NCBI RefSeq assembly: GCF_002234595.1
Contig: NZ_NMUL01000066.1
Location: 32,818 to 96,817 of the forward strand
DNA length: 64,000 bases
Reading direction: 5' to 3'
Origin: Amycolatopsis vastitatis
GTDB taxonomy: Bacteria; Actinomycetota; Actinomycetes; Mycobacteriales; Pseudonocardiaceae
Every line of letters starts with the position of its first letter. Position 1 is the first letter of the stretch. Under the pieces are notes generated by a model, which saw only the letters and a list, made by a program, of their open reading frames with translations, was not told the DNA's origin and searched no databases. Positions 49,847-58,127 of the stretch are shown piece after piece. The position numbers were made by a program, and so were the translations under genes.

Positions 49847-50875
49847 TTACCCTTCGCCCGTGGTGGTGAACTTGTCGTAGAAGACGCGCTTGCCGTCGAC
49901 GCCGAGCGCGGGCAGCAGCTCCAGGGCCGCCTCGACCATCGGCGGCGGCCCGCAGACGTACGCGTCGGCACCGGTAAGGTCGAGCCCGGCCCGGCGCAGG
50001 ACGTCGGTGACGAACCCGGTTTCACCGGTCCAGTCGTCGTCACCCGGCTCGGAAAGCGCGGGGACGTACCGGAAACCGGGCAGCTTCCCTTCCAGCTCCC
50101 GCAGTTCCGCCTCGAAGCAGAGGTCGCGCCGGCGGCGGGCGCCGTAGTAGAAGGTCGCCCTCCGGTCTAAGCCGCGCTCGGCCATCGACCGCAGCAGCGA
50201 CAGGATCGGCGCCATCCCGGCCCCGCCGCCGACGAAGACCAGGTCCGCGCCGGGGTTGTCCCGGAGGGTGAACACCCCGAACGGGCCGGTCACCCGGAGC
50301 CGGTCGCCGACCGCGACTTCGGCGGCCAGGAACCGGGAGAACAACCCGTCGGGGTAGATCTTGACGACGAACTCCAGGAACCCGTCGCGCGCCGAGGTGT
50401 TGGCCATCGAGAACGACCGCGTCTCCTCGGTGCCCGGGACCGCGAAGTCGAGGTACTGCCCGGGGAAGAACTTGAGGTCGCCGTCCAGCCGCACCACCAG
50501 GTGCCGCAGGTCGTGGGTGACGGGGTCGTTGGCGACGACCTCGACGTCGGCCTCCTGGATCGGCAGCCCGGACTGGATCATCTCCTCGTCGTAGTTGAGC
50601 AGCTCGATCGTCAGGTCTTCGTAGGCGTGGGCCCGGCACAGCAGCGTGAAGCCTTCCTCCTTCTCGTAGTCGGGGAGCGCGAAGGTCGAGTACCGGTCGT
50701 GTTCGACGTCGTCGCCGTCGAGGAGGAACGACTTGCAGGCCGCGCACTGTCCTTCCTTGCAGCCGTGCATGAGCATGACGCCCTGCTCGGCGGCGGCGCG
50801 CAGGATCGTCTGGTCCTCGGCGACGTCGATCTCGATCCCGACCGGCTCGAACCGGACGCGGTGCTTTTCGGTCAT
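49847..50875 (-). CDS. prmB: Monooxygenase NADH:acceptor reductase
   Basis: The 342-residue electron-transfer protein has an N-terminal plant-type 2Fe-2S ferredoxin domain (Cys39, Cys44, Cys47, Cys80). A ferredoxin-reductase-type FAD domain (RSFSMAN) and an NAD domain (VFVGGGAGMAPILS, then YVCGPPPMVEAAL) follow. It takes electrons from NADH to the diiron centre. It lies 15 bp downstream of prmA. Confidence 0.92.
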   Translation of the reverse strand: MTEKHRVRFEPVGIEIDVAEDQTILRAAAEQGVMLMHGCKEGQCAACKSFLLDGDDVEHDRYSTFALPDYEKEEGFTLLCRAHAYEDLTIELLNYDEEMIQSGLPIQEADVEVVANDPVTHDLRHLVVRLDGDLKFFPGQYLDFAVPGTEETRSFSMANTSARDGFLEFVVKIYPDGLFSRFLAAEVAVGDRLRVTGPFGVFTLRDNPGADLVFVGGGAGMAPILSLLRSMAERGLDRRATFYYGARRRRDLCFEAELRELEGKLPGFRYVPALSEPGDDDWTGETGFVTDVLRRAGLDLTGADAYVCGPPPMVEAALELLPALGVDGKRVFYDKFTTTGEG

Positions 50876-50890
50876 GCCGGACCCCGCCCG

Positions 50891-52540
50891 TCAGGCCTGC
50901 GGCGCCGGGCGCCCGGCCGGGCCCTGGCGGTTGTAGTCGGCCACGAACGCGGCGCGCTGCTCGTCGGTCATCTGGTTGAGCAGCACGTTCGGCGACTGCA
51001 CCTCGGGCATCCGGCGCAGGTGGTCGAGCGTCCACATCTTCTTCGGGTCGAGGTTCAGGTGCGGCTGCGCGACCATGGTCTTGCCGTCGTCGCGGACGAA
51101 GCCCATGTCGGAGACGACGTCGGCCCAGTTCCAGCCGTGGTAGAGCGTCTCCCACTCGCGGGCGCCGACGAGCTGGCCCATGTTCGGGGTGTTGCGGCCC
51201 TGGTAGGTGGGCCGGAACGCCTCGGTGTCGGTCCAGCGGCAGGTCTCCGAGCAGTAGGTGCGCCACTGGCCGTCGACCTTGTCGGTGACCATGTCCTCGC
51301 GGATGAGGCACGGCACCATGCAGGTCCAGCACCGGTGCGGGTACACGTAGTCGACGTTCTCGGCGACGATCGGGTGGTGCCCGTTCGGCGTCGAGAGGCG
51401 GTTGTAGTTCTCCCACCACTTGCCGTACTTGTCGTACCAGCCCGGGTACTTGTACTCGAACCACTCGAAGTCCTCGTCGGTCATCGGGTCGATGCGCCAG
51501 TAGTTGGCGAGCCACCCGGTGGCGAAGAACTGCGCGACTTCGTGGACGTAGCCCTTGTTCCAGATCCGGTTCCACGCCTCTTCGATGAGGTCGTGCGGGA
51601 TGACCAGGCCGTACTTCTCCAGCGGGACCAGGTAGGAGCGGTAGTAGTCGTCGTAGATCCAGCGGCGCCACATTTCCGCGTAGCTTTCGCGGTCCTTGCG
51701 GCGGTCCTTGGTGCCGTACTCGATGAACGTGCCGATCGCGGCGTCGACGACGGCGTGGTTGTTCCACCACGCGTACCGCAGGTCGCGTTCGAGCAGCTGG
51801 TGGTTGCTTTCGTCGGACAACGCCATCAGCAGCGTCGCGTAGCCGTTGCTGATGTGGCGGGATTCGTCGGACTGGACCGAGTGGAACACCGTGGGCAGCA
51901 GGTAGTCGCCGTTCGCGGCGGCCTCGGCCGGCATGGCGACGAACAGCGTGTTCGTGAACGCGGTTTCGGCGACGATGGTGAGGTAGATGCTCGCCGCGGT
52001 GATGGCGTCACCGGTGATGAAGCCTTCGGCGAACTGGCGGCCGATGGTGCCGCAGTAGTCGTTCTGGAAGTTCCGGAGGCTCGAGTTGAAGCCCGCCGGG
52101 TCGATGTAGTTCTGCATGTACAGGCGCTTGAGGTTCTGCTGGATCGTCGAGTGCCGGACCTCGTCGATCATCTGGATCGCCTGGCCGTTGTGCAGTTCCG
52201 GGTTGGGCACCGTGCGGAACAGCAGCGGCATCGCCCGCGCGGCCGAGATCTCCGGCAGCGGGATGATCGACAGGAACAGCTTCTGCCACTCCAGCCAGCG
52301 TTCCTGGACCTGGCGGAACATGTTGCCGCGGATCGCGCCGTCCTCGGCGCCGTAGACCCGGTGGTCCTTTTCCTCCTGCATCGGGAAGTACGAGCGGAGG
52401 ACCTGCTTCAACGGGTCCTTCTTCTTGGCCTTTTGGAAGGTGTAGTCGGTGCCGTAGTGCGAGACCGGGGTGTGGTACGCCGGTTCCCACGACAGTTCCT
52501 GGATCTTCTGGTGGGCTTTCGCCACACTCTGGCGACTCAT
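50891..52540 (-). CDS. prmA: Soluble diiron monooxygenase hydroxylase, large (alpha) subunit
   Basis: The 549-residue catalytic subunit has all six carboxylate-bridged diiron ligands: Glu97, Glu127-x-x-His130 (IDEVRH), Glu192 and Glu226-x-x-His229 (SDESRH). Overall it matches PrmA/MimA of propane 2-monooxygenase and the related phenol/acetone monooxygenases. It hydroxylates a small alkane, ketone or phenol using O2. Sequence alone does not decide the physiological substrate. AAAAGGAGTG precedes the ATG. A promoter (-10 TAATGG, 52588-52593) and a GTCTCA-N3-TGAGAC site lie upstream. Confidence 0.93.
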   Translation of the reverse strand: MSRQSVAKAHQKIQELSWEPAYHTPVSHYGTDYTFQKAKKKDPLKQVLRSYFPMQEEKDHRVYGAEDGAIRGNMFRQVQERWLEWQKLFLSIIPLPEISAARAMPLLFRTVPNPELHNGQAIQMIDEVRHSTIQQNLKRLYMQNYIDPAGFNSSLRNFQNDYCGTIGRQFAEGFITGDAITAASIYLTIVAETAFTNTLFVAMPAEAAANGDYLLPTVFHSVQSDESRHISNGYATLLMALSDESNHQLLERDLRYAWWNNHAVVDAAIGTFIEYGTKDRRKDRESYAEMWRRWIYDDYYRSYLVPLEKYGLVIPHDLIEEAWNRIWNKGYVHEVAQFFATGWLANYWRIDPMTDEDFEWFEYKYPGWYDKYGKWWENYNRLSTPNGHHPIVAENVDYVYPHRCWTCMVPCLIREDMVTDKVDGQWRTYCSETCRWTDTEAFRPTYQGRNTPNMGQLVGAREWETLYHGWNWADVVSDMGFVRDDGKTMVAQPHLNLDPKKMWTLDHLRRMPEVQSPNVLLNQMTDEQRAAFVADYNRQGPAGRPAPQA

Positions 52541-52587
52541 GGATCACTCCTTTTCGTGGCTCGCCGGCCCGGGGCGTCCCTGCGTTG

Positions 52588-52633
52588 ACCATTAGGCGGG
52601 CCCACGCGGCGGACGCGGGTCTCAATCTGAGAC
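52588..52633 (-). promoter_or_regulatory. prmA promoter with GTCTCA-N3-TGAGAC activator site
   Basis: GTCTCAATCTGAGAC (52619-52633) is a 6+6 perfect palindrome, centred about 45 bp upstream of the start expected from the -10 TAATGG (52588-52593). A second copy is at 52913-52927. The position suits an activator. Confidence 0.65.
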
Positions 52634-52644
52634 AGAACCGCTGC

Positions 52645-52878
52645 TCAGGGCGTTTCGCCGAGCATCCGGGCGCGCAGCGCGGCGAGTTCGTCGTGGATTC
52701 CGGCCTGCACCCGCGCGTCGCCTTCGACGGTCGGGACGATCCCGAAGGCACGCAGCAGGGCGGCGGCGGGTTCGCCCGGATGGCCGTCCGCGCCGAGCGC
52801 GGGATGCAACCCCTGCTCGGCCAGGTGCGCGAAGACCAGGTTCACGATCGTCCACGGGTTGTACGTCTCGGCGGCCAT
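52645..52878 (-). CDS. Small conserved-type protein between activator and prmA
   Basis: This 77-residue acidic protein (MAAETYNPWTIVNLVFAHLAEQGLHPALG, ending LAALRARMLGETP) has a helical pattern and no signal peptide. GGAG lies 2 bp before the ATG, close but plausible. It ends 104 bp before prmA on the same strand and has its own upstream GTCTCA palindrome. I know no function. Its codon-position GC pattern and place suggest a real gene; it may be a co-regulated accessory protein. Confidence 0.62.
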   Translation of the reverse strand: MAAETYNPWTIVNLVFAHLAEQGLHPALGADGHPGEPAAALLRAFGIVPTVEGDARVQAGIHDELAALRARMLGETP

Positions 52879-52912
52879 GGCTCCATCGCACCGCTGCCGC
52901 GACGCCGGGAAC

Positions 52913-52927
52913 GTCTCAATTTGAGAC
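52913..52927. promoter_or_regulatory. Second GTCTCA-N3-TGAGAC site, upstream of small gene and activator
   Basis: GTCTCAATTTGAGAC differs from the prmA-proximal copy by one central base. It lies 35 bp upstream of the small-gene start and 90 bp upstream of the activator start, so it could serve either. Confidence 0.65.
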
Positions 52928-53016
52928 ACCGGCACGGGCAGCGCACGCTTACGCTGGACGGGCGGCACAACGGGTGTGCCCGCACCCACGTGGGCCGCGG
53001 GGAAACGGGAGGTCAC

Positions 53017-54810
53017 GTGGACGAGACGGCGCCCGGCACCTTGCTCGCCGACGGCGAGCTGGCCCGCACCCGGGTGCGCTTCCTGACCGCCGAACCGGTG
53101 CCGGACGGCGCGGTCCGGCAGACGATCCTCGCCTCGTGGCGGCGTTCCCGGGAGTTCCGCGTCGAAGCCGACCGGATCGACCCGCTCTACCTCGGCGACC
53201 AGCACCCCGACAGCCCGCTGGTCCGCGGCGCCGAGCCGGTGCTGCACAAGCTCGGCGAGCAGTTCGAGGGCCAGCCGATCAGCCTCATCCTCACCGACGC
53301 GAGCGGCGTCGTGCTCACCCAGCGGACCGGTGACGCCGACCTGGCCCGCCACCTCGAGCGCGTCGAGCTGGTGCCCGGGTTCAGCTACGGCGAGCAGTCC
53401 GTCGGGACGAACGGCATCGGCACCGCGCTGGAGGACGGCCGCCCGACGACGGTGTTCGGCCACGAGCACTACGCCGAGCACCTGGAGAACCTGGCGTGCG
53501 CGGGCGTGCCGATCCACCACCCGATCTCGGGCAAGAAGGTCGGCGCGGTCGACCTCACCTGCTGGTACAAGGACGCGGGCGGCCTGCTCGTCGCGCTGGC
53601 CCGCTCGACGGCCGAGCAGATCCGCCAGGCCCTGCTGCGGCACAGCGACCTGCGCGAGATGATCCTCTTCCAGGCCTACCTGCAGACCTGCCGCCGCTGG
53701 ACCGGAATCGTGCTGGCGTTCAACGAAGACATCGTGATGATGAACGACCGCGCGCGGCAGTTGCTCGACCCGGCCGACCAGTCGGTGCTGCTCGGCCACG
53801 CCACCGAAGCGCTGGCCGAGGGACGGCGGACGCCGGCGACCCTGGCCCTGTCCAGCGGCCTGCGGGTCCGCGTCTTCTGCCGCCGCGTCCCGGGGCAGCG
53901 GGCGACCGACACCGCGGGCGGCGTCCTGTCGGTGAAACTCATCGAAGCGGACGAGACGCTCACCGCGGCGACGCCGATGGTTCCCCTGTACCTGCCGGGT
54001 GTCGTCGGTTCGGCGCCGCTGTGGCTGCGCTGCGGCCACGACCTCGACACCGGCCACCAGCGCGGCGAGTGGGTCGCCCTGGAGGGCGAGCCGGGCACCG
54101 GCAAGCTGACCCTGGCCAAGGGCCTGCACCAGCGGCACCACCCGGCGGCCCGGCTGCTGACCGTCGACGCGGCGCTCGCCCCCGACTGGGCGGACGTCCT
54201 GCGCGAACACGCCGAAGCCCCGATCCGCACGCTGGTCGTCCGCCACGCCGACCGGCTGGCGGCGCCGGCGGCGAACGCGCTGGCCGCGGTGCTGCGCGAA
54301 CTGCGGGAGCGGCCCGGCGCGCCGTGGGTGGTCCTCACGCTCGTGCCCGAGGCCGAAACCGAGCCGGCGCTGGCCGAGCTGCTCAAGGCGTTCCCGCGGA
54401 CGGTGCGGGTGCCACCGCTGCGCCACCACGTCGAGGACCTGGCGGAGCTGGTCCCGCTGGTGCTGAGCAAGCTCGGCTACGGCGGGCGGCTGACCTGCTC
54501 GGCGGCGGCGCTGCACCTGCTGATGCGGGCGGAGTGGCCGGGCAACACCGGCCAGCTCCACCAGGTGCTGCGCACGGTGGCCCAGCGCCGCCGCGCGGGC
54601 ACCATCCACCCGGGCGACCTCCCGGCGGAGTTCCACGCGGTGACGCGGCGGCCGCTCAACCGCTTCGAGTCGATCGAGCGGGACGCCATCGTCCGGTGCC
54701 TCGAAGACGCGGACGGCAACAAGGTCCGTGCGGCGAAGCTGCTCGGCATCTCCCGGGCGACGATCTACCGCAAGATCCACGAGTACGGCATCGTGCCCCC
54801 GGCCCGGTAG
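53017..54810 (+). CDS. AcoR/MimR-like Fis-type activator with degenerate AAA domain
   Basis: The 597-residue activator has an N-terminal GAF sensor (about 60-205, with GEQSVGTNGIGTALEDGRPT). A linker PAS-like part precedes an AAA-like domain with Walker A at 357-363 (EGEPGTGK), and a Fis helix-turn-helix closes it (NKVRAAKLLGISRATIYRKI). The AAA part is short and lacks the GAFTGA sigma-54 contact loop and a DE Walker B, as expected in an actinomycete without sigma-54. By analogy with MimR it should activate the divergent prm operon, through the GTCTCA palindromes. GTG 53017 follows GGGAGG. Confidence 0.85.
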   Translation: MDETAPGTLLADGELARTRVRFLTAEPVPDGAVRQTILASWRRSREFRVEADRIDPLYLGDQHPDSPLVRGAEPVLHKLGEQFEGQPISLILTDASGVVLTQRTGDADLARHLERVELVPGFSYGEQSVGTNGIGTALEDGRPTTVFGHEHYAEHLENLACAGVPIHHPISGKKVGAVDLTCWYKDAGGLLVALARSTAEQIRQALLRHSDLREMILFQAYLQTCRRWTGIVLAFNEDIVMMNDRARQLLDPADQSVLLGHATEALAEGRRTPATLALSSGLRVRVFCRRVPGQRATDTAGGVLSVKLIEADETLTAATPMVPLYLPGVVGSAPLWLRCGHDLDTGHQRGEWVALEGEPGTGKLTLAKGLHQRHHPAARLLTVDAALAPDWADVLREHAEAPIRTLVVRHADRLAAPAANALAAVLRELRERPGAPWVVLTLVPEAETEPALAELLKAFPRTVRVPPLRHHVEDLAELVPLVLSKLGYGGRLTCSAAALHLLMRAEWPGNTGQLHQVLRTVAQRRRAGTIHPGDLPAEFHAVTRRPLNRFESIERDAIVRCLEDADGNKVRAAKLLGISRATIYRKIHEYGIVPPAR

Positions 54811-54817
54811 CCGGCCG

Positions 54818-55525
54818 TCACTTCGCCGGCGGGTTCACCGCCGCCGCGACGTCGGCGATCGTCGCCGCATCGACCAGCCCGGTGTCCTCCAGGACCGTCA
54901 TGTGGTCGAGGACGGTCTGGTTCGCCTGCGTCGCGTGCCGCCGGATGACGTCGTTCTGCGTGCCGGCACGGACTTCGGCGATGGTCGCGAAGATCTTGCC
55001 GTGCGACGCGCGGAGCAGGTTCGCGAACAGCTTGTCGAACTCCAGGCCCTGGGCGTTGGTCAGCTGGCGGACCCAGCCCTGCTGCTCGGGCGTGGCCTGG
55101 TCCGGGAGGGTCACGCCGAGGATCTTCGCGTCCTCGCGGACGAGCTGGTCGAGGTGCGAGTGCCCGTCCAGCAGGTGCAGCCCGGCCCGCTTCACGGCCT
55201 CGCTGCTGGCGTGGGTCTGCGCGAGGTCGCCCGCCGGGATCTCCCAGAGCCCGGCCTGGCGGACCTTGACCAGGAACGTCTTGTCGAGCTCGGTGACCGG
55301 GCCGGCACCCGCCACGTCGTTCGTGGCCGCGGCCTGGGCGGCGGACCCCGGCCGCATACCGGCCATGTTGTGCGCCGGAACCTGCGCCTGCGTCGAGCCG
55401 GGCGTGGTCTGGGCGCTGGCGTTCAGCACCATGACCGAGCCGACACCGACCACGGCGAGCGTGGCCACGACGACCAGCGCGGTCCGGGCCTTGGCGCGGC
55501 CCGTCATGCCACGGTGATCCGGCAT
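54818..55525 (-). CDS. DUF4142-domain secreted or membrane-anchored protein
   Basis: The 235-residue protein has an N-terminal hydrophobic signal or anchor (ALVVVATLAVVGVGSVMVLN) and a DUF4142 domain (DKTFLVKVRQAGLWEIPAGDLA, then GLHLLDGHSHLDQLVREDAK and GKIFATIAEVRAGTQNDVIRRHA). This is a ferritin-like four-helix fold of unknown function found in the periplasm or cell wall. AGGAGG precedes the ATG. It is convergent with the activator gene, 7 bp apart. Confidence 0.85.
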   Translation of the reverse strand: MPDHRGMTGRAKARTALVVVATLAVVGVGSVMVLNASAQTTPGSTQAQVPAHNMAGMRPGSAAQAAATNDVAGAGPVTELDKTFLVKVRQAGLWEIPAGDLAQTHASSEAVKRAGLHLLDGHSHLDQLVREDAKILGVTLPDQATPEQQGWVRQLTNAQGLEFDKLFANLLRASHGKIFATIAEVRAGTQNDVIRRHATQANQTVLDHMTVLEDTGLVDAATIADVAAAVNPPAK

Positions 55526-55746
55526 GATTCCTCCTTCTGACGACAGTTCGGTACCCGGAACACGGACGCCGTCACGCGGAGGTTCAGCGAAATCCTTATA
55601 GATTCCTTACGTGCCAATGGATTCAGTGCAACGGGCAGCCTTCGGCCACGAAAAAGGAAGCAGCGGCCGACCCGGCCAGACACCGCCGGCGAGCGCCGGG
55701 GATGTCCATCTTGACCGATGCTCTTGTGGTTGGCAAGTATTGCGGC

Positions 55747-56223
55747 ATGCAACCCCTCGAAAACGCGGCCCCGGGCGCCGACCCGGACGTGGCCGCCCTC
55801 GACGGCCTCACCGTGGTCCTGGTCGGGATCGCGTGGGAATGCGCGCACGCGGCCCCGCCCGAGGTGTCCTTCCCGCAGACGCGGCTGCTGCTCGTCCTGG
55901 ACCGTCTCGGCCGGGTCCCGAGCTCGCAGCTGGCGGCGGCGATGGGCGTCAACGCGTCGTCGGTGACGCGGCTGGCGGATCGTCTCGAAGCCCTCGGTTA
56001 TGTGGCTCGCGGCCGCAGCCCCGGCAACCGCAGCGTCGTGACGCTGGAGGTGACCGAGACCGGCCACGAGATCGTGGCGCGGATGCTCGACCGGCGGCAC
56101 GCCGCGCTGGGTGCGCTGCTGGACAAGCTGCCGCCGTCGCAGCGGGAGGCCGCGGGCGAGGCGGCCCGGCAGCTGGTGCACGCGGCCGCCACGCTCCCGG
56201 CGCTCGGCCCGGCGGCGCTGTGA
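55747..56223 (+). CDS. MarR-family regulator
   Basis: The 158-residue winged-helix repressor (SFPQTRLLLVLDRLGRVPSS, QLAAAMGVNASSVTRLADRL, GYVARGRSPGNRSVVTLEVT) fits MarR. TTGACC (55711-55716) and AAGTAT (55735-55740) give an 18-bp spaced promoter only 7 bp from the ATG, so the mRNA is probably leaderless. An upstream in-frame start at 55702 would precede the promoter and is rejected. It is translationally coupled to the DUF5655 gene (GTGA). Confidence 0.82.
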   Translation: MQPLENAAPGADPDVAALDGLTVVLVGIAWECAHAAPPEVSFPQTRLLLVLDRLGRVPSSQLAAAMGVNASSVTRLADRLEALGYVARGRSPGNRSVVTLEVTETGHEIVARMLDRRHAALGALLDKLPPSQREAAGEAARQLVHAAATLPALGPAAL

Positions 56224-56654
56224 GTGCCATCCTGGACGGCATGCCGACCCGGTGGACGTGCCCGCGCTGCGACCGCGAGTTCGCGCGCGCCCGCCAGGGG
56301 CACACGTGCGTCCCCGGCTGCACGGTCGAGGAGACGTTCGCCGGCAAGGCGCCGTGGCAGCGTGAGGTCTACGACGCCGTCGTCGGGCACCTGCGCACCC
56401 TCGGCGACGTCCACGAAGACGCCGTCAAGGTCGGGGTGTTCCTCAAGCGGGACCGGAAGCTGGCCGAGCTGCGCCCGCGGTCACGCGACGTCCTGGTGTA
56501 CCTGTGGCTGCCGCGGCCGATCCGAACGGCCCGCATCGCCCCGGCGAGCTGGACGAGCGGGCCGCGCGTCGGGCACAAGCTGAGCCTGCGCGCCGTGTCC
56601 GATGTGGACGAAGAAGTCCGGGGCTGGCTGACGATCGCGTTCGAGATGTCCTGA
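56220..56654 (+). CDS. DUF5655-domain protein with zinc-ribbon start
   Basis: The 144-residue protein begins with a small metal-binding motif (WTCPRCDREFARARQGHTC). The DUF5655 region follows (VYDAVVGHLRTLGDVHEDAVKVGVFLKRDRKLAELRPRSRDVLVYLWL and VGHKLSLRAVSDVDEEVRGWL). The domain often occurs as a small stand-alone protein of unknown role. The GTG overlaps the MarR stop; ATG 56241 is an alternative that keeps the zinc motif. Confidence 0.77.
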   Translation: MSAILDGMPTRWTCPRCDREFARARQGHTCVPGCTVEETFAGKAPWQREVYDAVVGHLRTLGDVHEDAVKVGVFLKRDRKLAELRPRSRDVLVYLWLPRPIRTARIAPASWTSGPRVGHKLSLRAVSDVDEEVRGWLTIAFEMS

Positions 56655-56669
56655 GCGCGGGTGGTCGTG

Positions 56670-57935
56670 TCAGGCGGTGGGTCCCGTCCAGCCTTCGGGC
56701 ACGTGGCCGATGCGGACCCGCTGCGGGTGGTCGCCCACCGGCACCGAGACGAGCTTCTGACCGGTCGCGAAGTCGATGGCGGTGACCTGGTCGGCACCGG
56801 CCTCCGAAATCACGCAGGCCTTGCCGTCGCCGCTCACCGTCGCCCAGTACGGCTTCGCCGCGGGCACCAGCGGTCCCGGCTGCAGGGACGTGCGGTCGAC
56901 GACCGTGGCGTAGTCGTCCATGGTCCCGGCGACGCAGAGCTTGGTCCCCGCCGGGTTCATCGACAGGCCGTGGTGGCGTGAGTCGTTGACGAAGGTCTTG
57001 CGGTCGTCGCTGGTGGCCGGGTTCTTCGGCAGCTCCTTGACCCGCGTGATCTTGTCGGTCGCGACGTCGTACTCGACGAAACCGTTGAAGAACGACACCT
57101 GGAAGTACAGCTTCGACTCGTCCGGGGTGAACGCGACCGGCCGCACGGCGTCGGAGAGGTCGCTGCGCCCGAAGGCGTCGAGCCGCTGCCGCATGTCGAT
57201 CACCTTGACCTGGCGGAAGGTCGCGGCGTCGACGACGGTGATGTGCCGGTCCCCCTTGGTGAAGTCCCAGCCGGGGTCGTCGAGGTCGGTGTTGACCTCG
57301 CCGATCGACATGTTCCACAGGGAGCGGCCGCCGTCGGTGAAGACGTTCTCGTGCGGCTTGTCCCCGGTCGCGAAGGAACCGACTTGCTGCCCGGTGACGA
57401 TGTCCAGCACGTGCACGGTGTTGGACGTCGACGCGGAGACGGCGACGCGGCGGCCGTCCGGTGAGACTGCCATGTGGTCGGAGCGGAAGCCCGACACCGG
57501 GAAGCGCCAGTTGATCCGGCCGGTGGCGAGGCTGATCGAGACGACGTCGGCGAAGCTCGGCCGCGACGCGACCACCGACGTGCCGTCCGGCGTGGTGTAC
57601 ATGTCGTCGACGAACTGGTCGTGCCCTTCGCCGGGGCCGTTGCGGATGCCGAGGAAGAACGCCAGCTTGACCGGGTTCAGGTAGATCTCCGCCAGCCGCT
57701 GGTCCTTGTCCGGGATGATGTTCACCCGCCCGATGCGGGCGAAGGAGCCCCGGGACTGGATGACGTCCGCCGTGCCTTCCCAGTTGTTGCCGACGAACAT
57801 CACCTCCCGCAGGGCCGCCGGGGCGCCGCTCGCCGGCACCGCGACGGCGGTCGCCACCAGGGCGGAGGCGGAGACCAGGTACGCCAGGCGCGAGAGGTAG
57901 GACCGCCGTCGGCGGCTGTTCGGGGAAATGGGCAC
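56670..57935 (-). CDS. Secreted YncE-like beta-propeller protein
   Basis: The 421-residue protein has a signal peptide (RRRRSYLSRLAYLVSASALVA... to VPASG-AP) and repeated WD40/YVTN-like blades (DMYTTPDGTSVVAS, MAVSPDGRRVAVSASTSNTVHVLDIVTGQQV, PVAFTPDESKLYFQVSF, MNPAGTKLCVAG, TVSGDGKACVISEAGADQVTAID). Such propellers bind proteins or quinone-type ligands outside the cell. No enzymatic residues are obvious. It is divergent from a PucR regulator. Confidence 0.83.
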   Translation of the reverse strand: MPISPNSRRRRSYLSRLAYLVSASALVATAVAVPASGAPAALREVMFVGNNWEGTADVIQSRGSFARIGRVNIIPDKDQRLAEIYLNPVKLAFFLGIRNGPGEGHDQFVDDMYTTPDGTSVVASRPSFADVVSISLATGRINWRFPVSGFRSDHMAVSPDGRRVAVSASTSNTVHVLDIVTGQQVGSFATGDKPHENVFTDGGRSLWNMSIGEVNTDLDDPGWDFTKGDRHITVVDAATFRQVKVIDMRQRLDAFGRSDLSDAVRPVAFTPDESKLYFQVSFFNGFVEYDVATDKITRVKELPKNPATSDDRKTFVNDSRHHGLSMNPAGTKLCVAGTMDDYATVVDRTSLQPGPLVPAAKPYWATVSGDGKACVISEAGADQVTAIDFATGQKLVSVPVGDHPQRVRIGHVPEGWTGPTA

Positions 57936-58092
57936 GGGAAAACACCCTTTCGACGCTGAAGAGGTGTGGTGACCTCGCGAAAGGCCGTCGAACGGCTTTC
58001 GCGGGGAACGGGGTTACTGTCCGGTATTGTCACGATAACCGGCCACCGGAGCCGCTCCGGTAGGGCCGCTCGCCCAACATCGCGCGTGCGGT

Positions 58093-58111
58093 GTTGTGGC
58101 TCTGCCACAAC
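58093..58111. promoter_or_regulatory. Palindrome GTTGTGGC-TCT-GCCACAAC before PucR gene
   Basis: A perfect 8+8 inverted repeat with a 3-nt centre lies 17 bp upstream of the GTG start. It could be an autoregulatory operator or an RNA hairpin in the leader. Confidence 0.5.
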
Positions 58112-58127
58112 GGGTCCGGGAGGTGCC

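Noticed and set aside
50891..52540. Methane or toluene monooxygenase
   Set aside because: Subunit order (alpha, reductase, beta, coupling protein), single alpha-beta hydroxylase without a gamma subunit, and neighbours fit the propane/phenol (prm/mim) group.
55702..55747. Upstream start for the MarR gene
   Set aside because: The extra 15 codons contain the likely promoter (TTGACC...AAGTAT) and no ribosome site; ATG 55747 fits family length.
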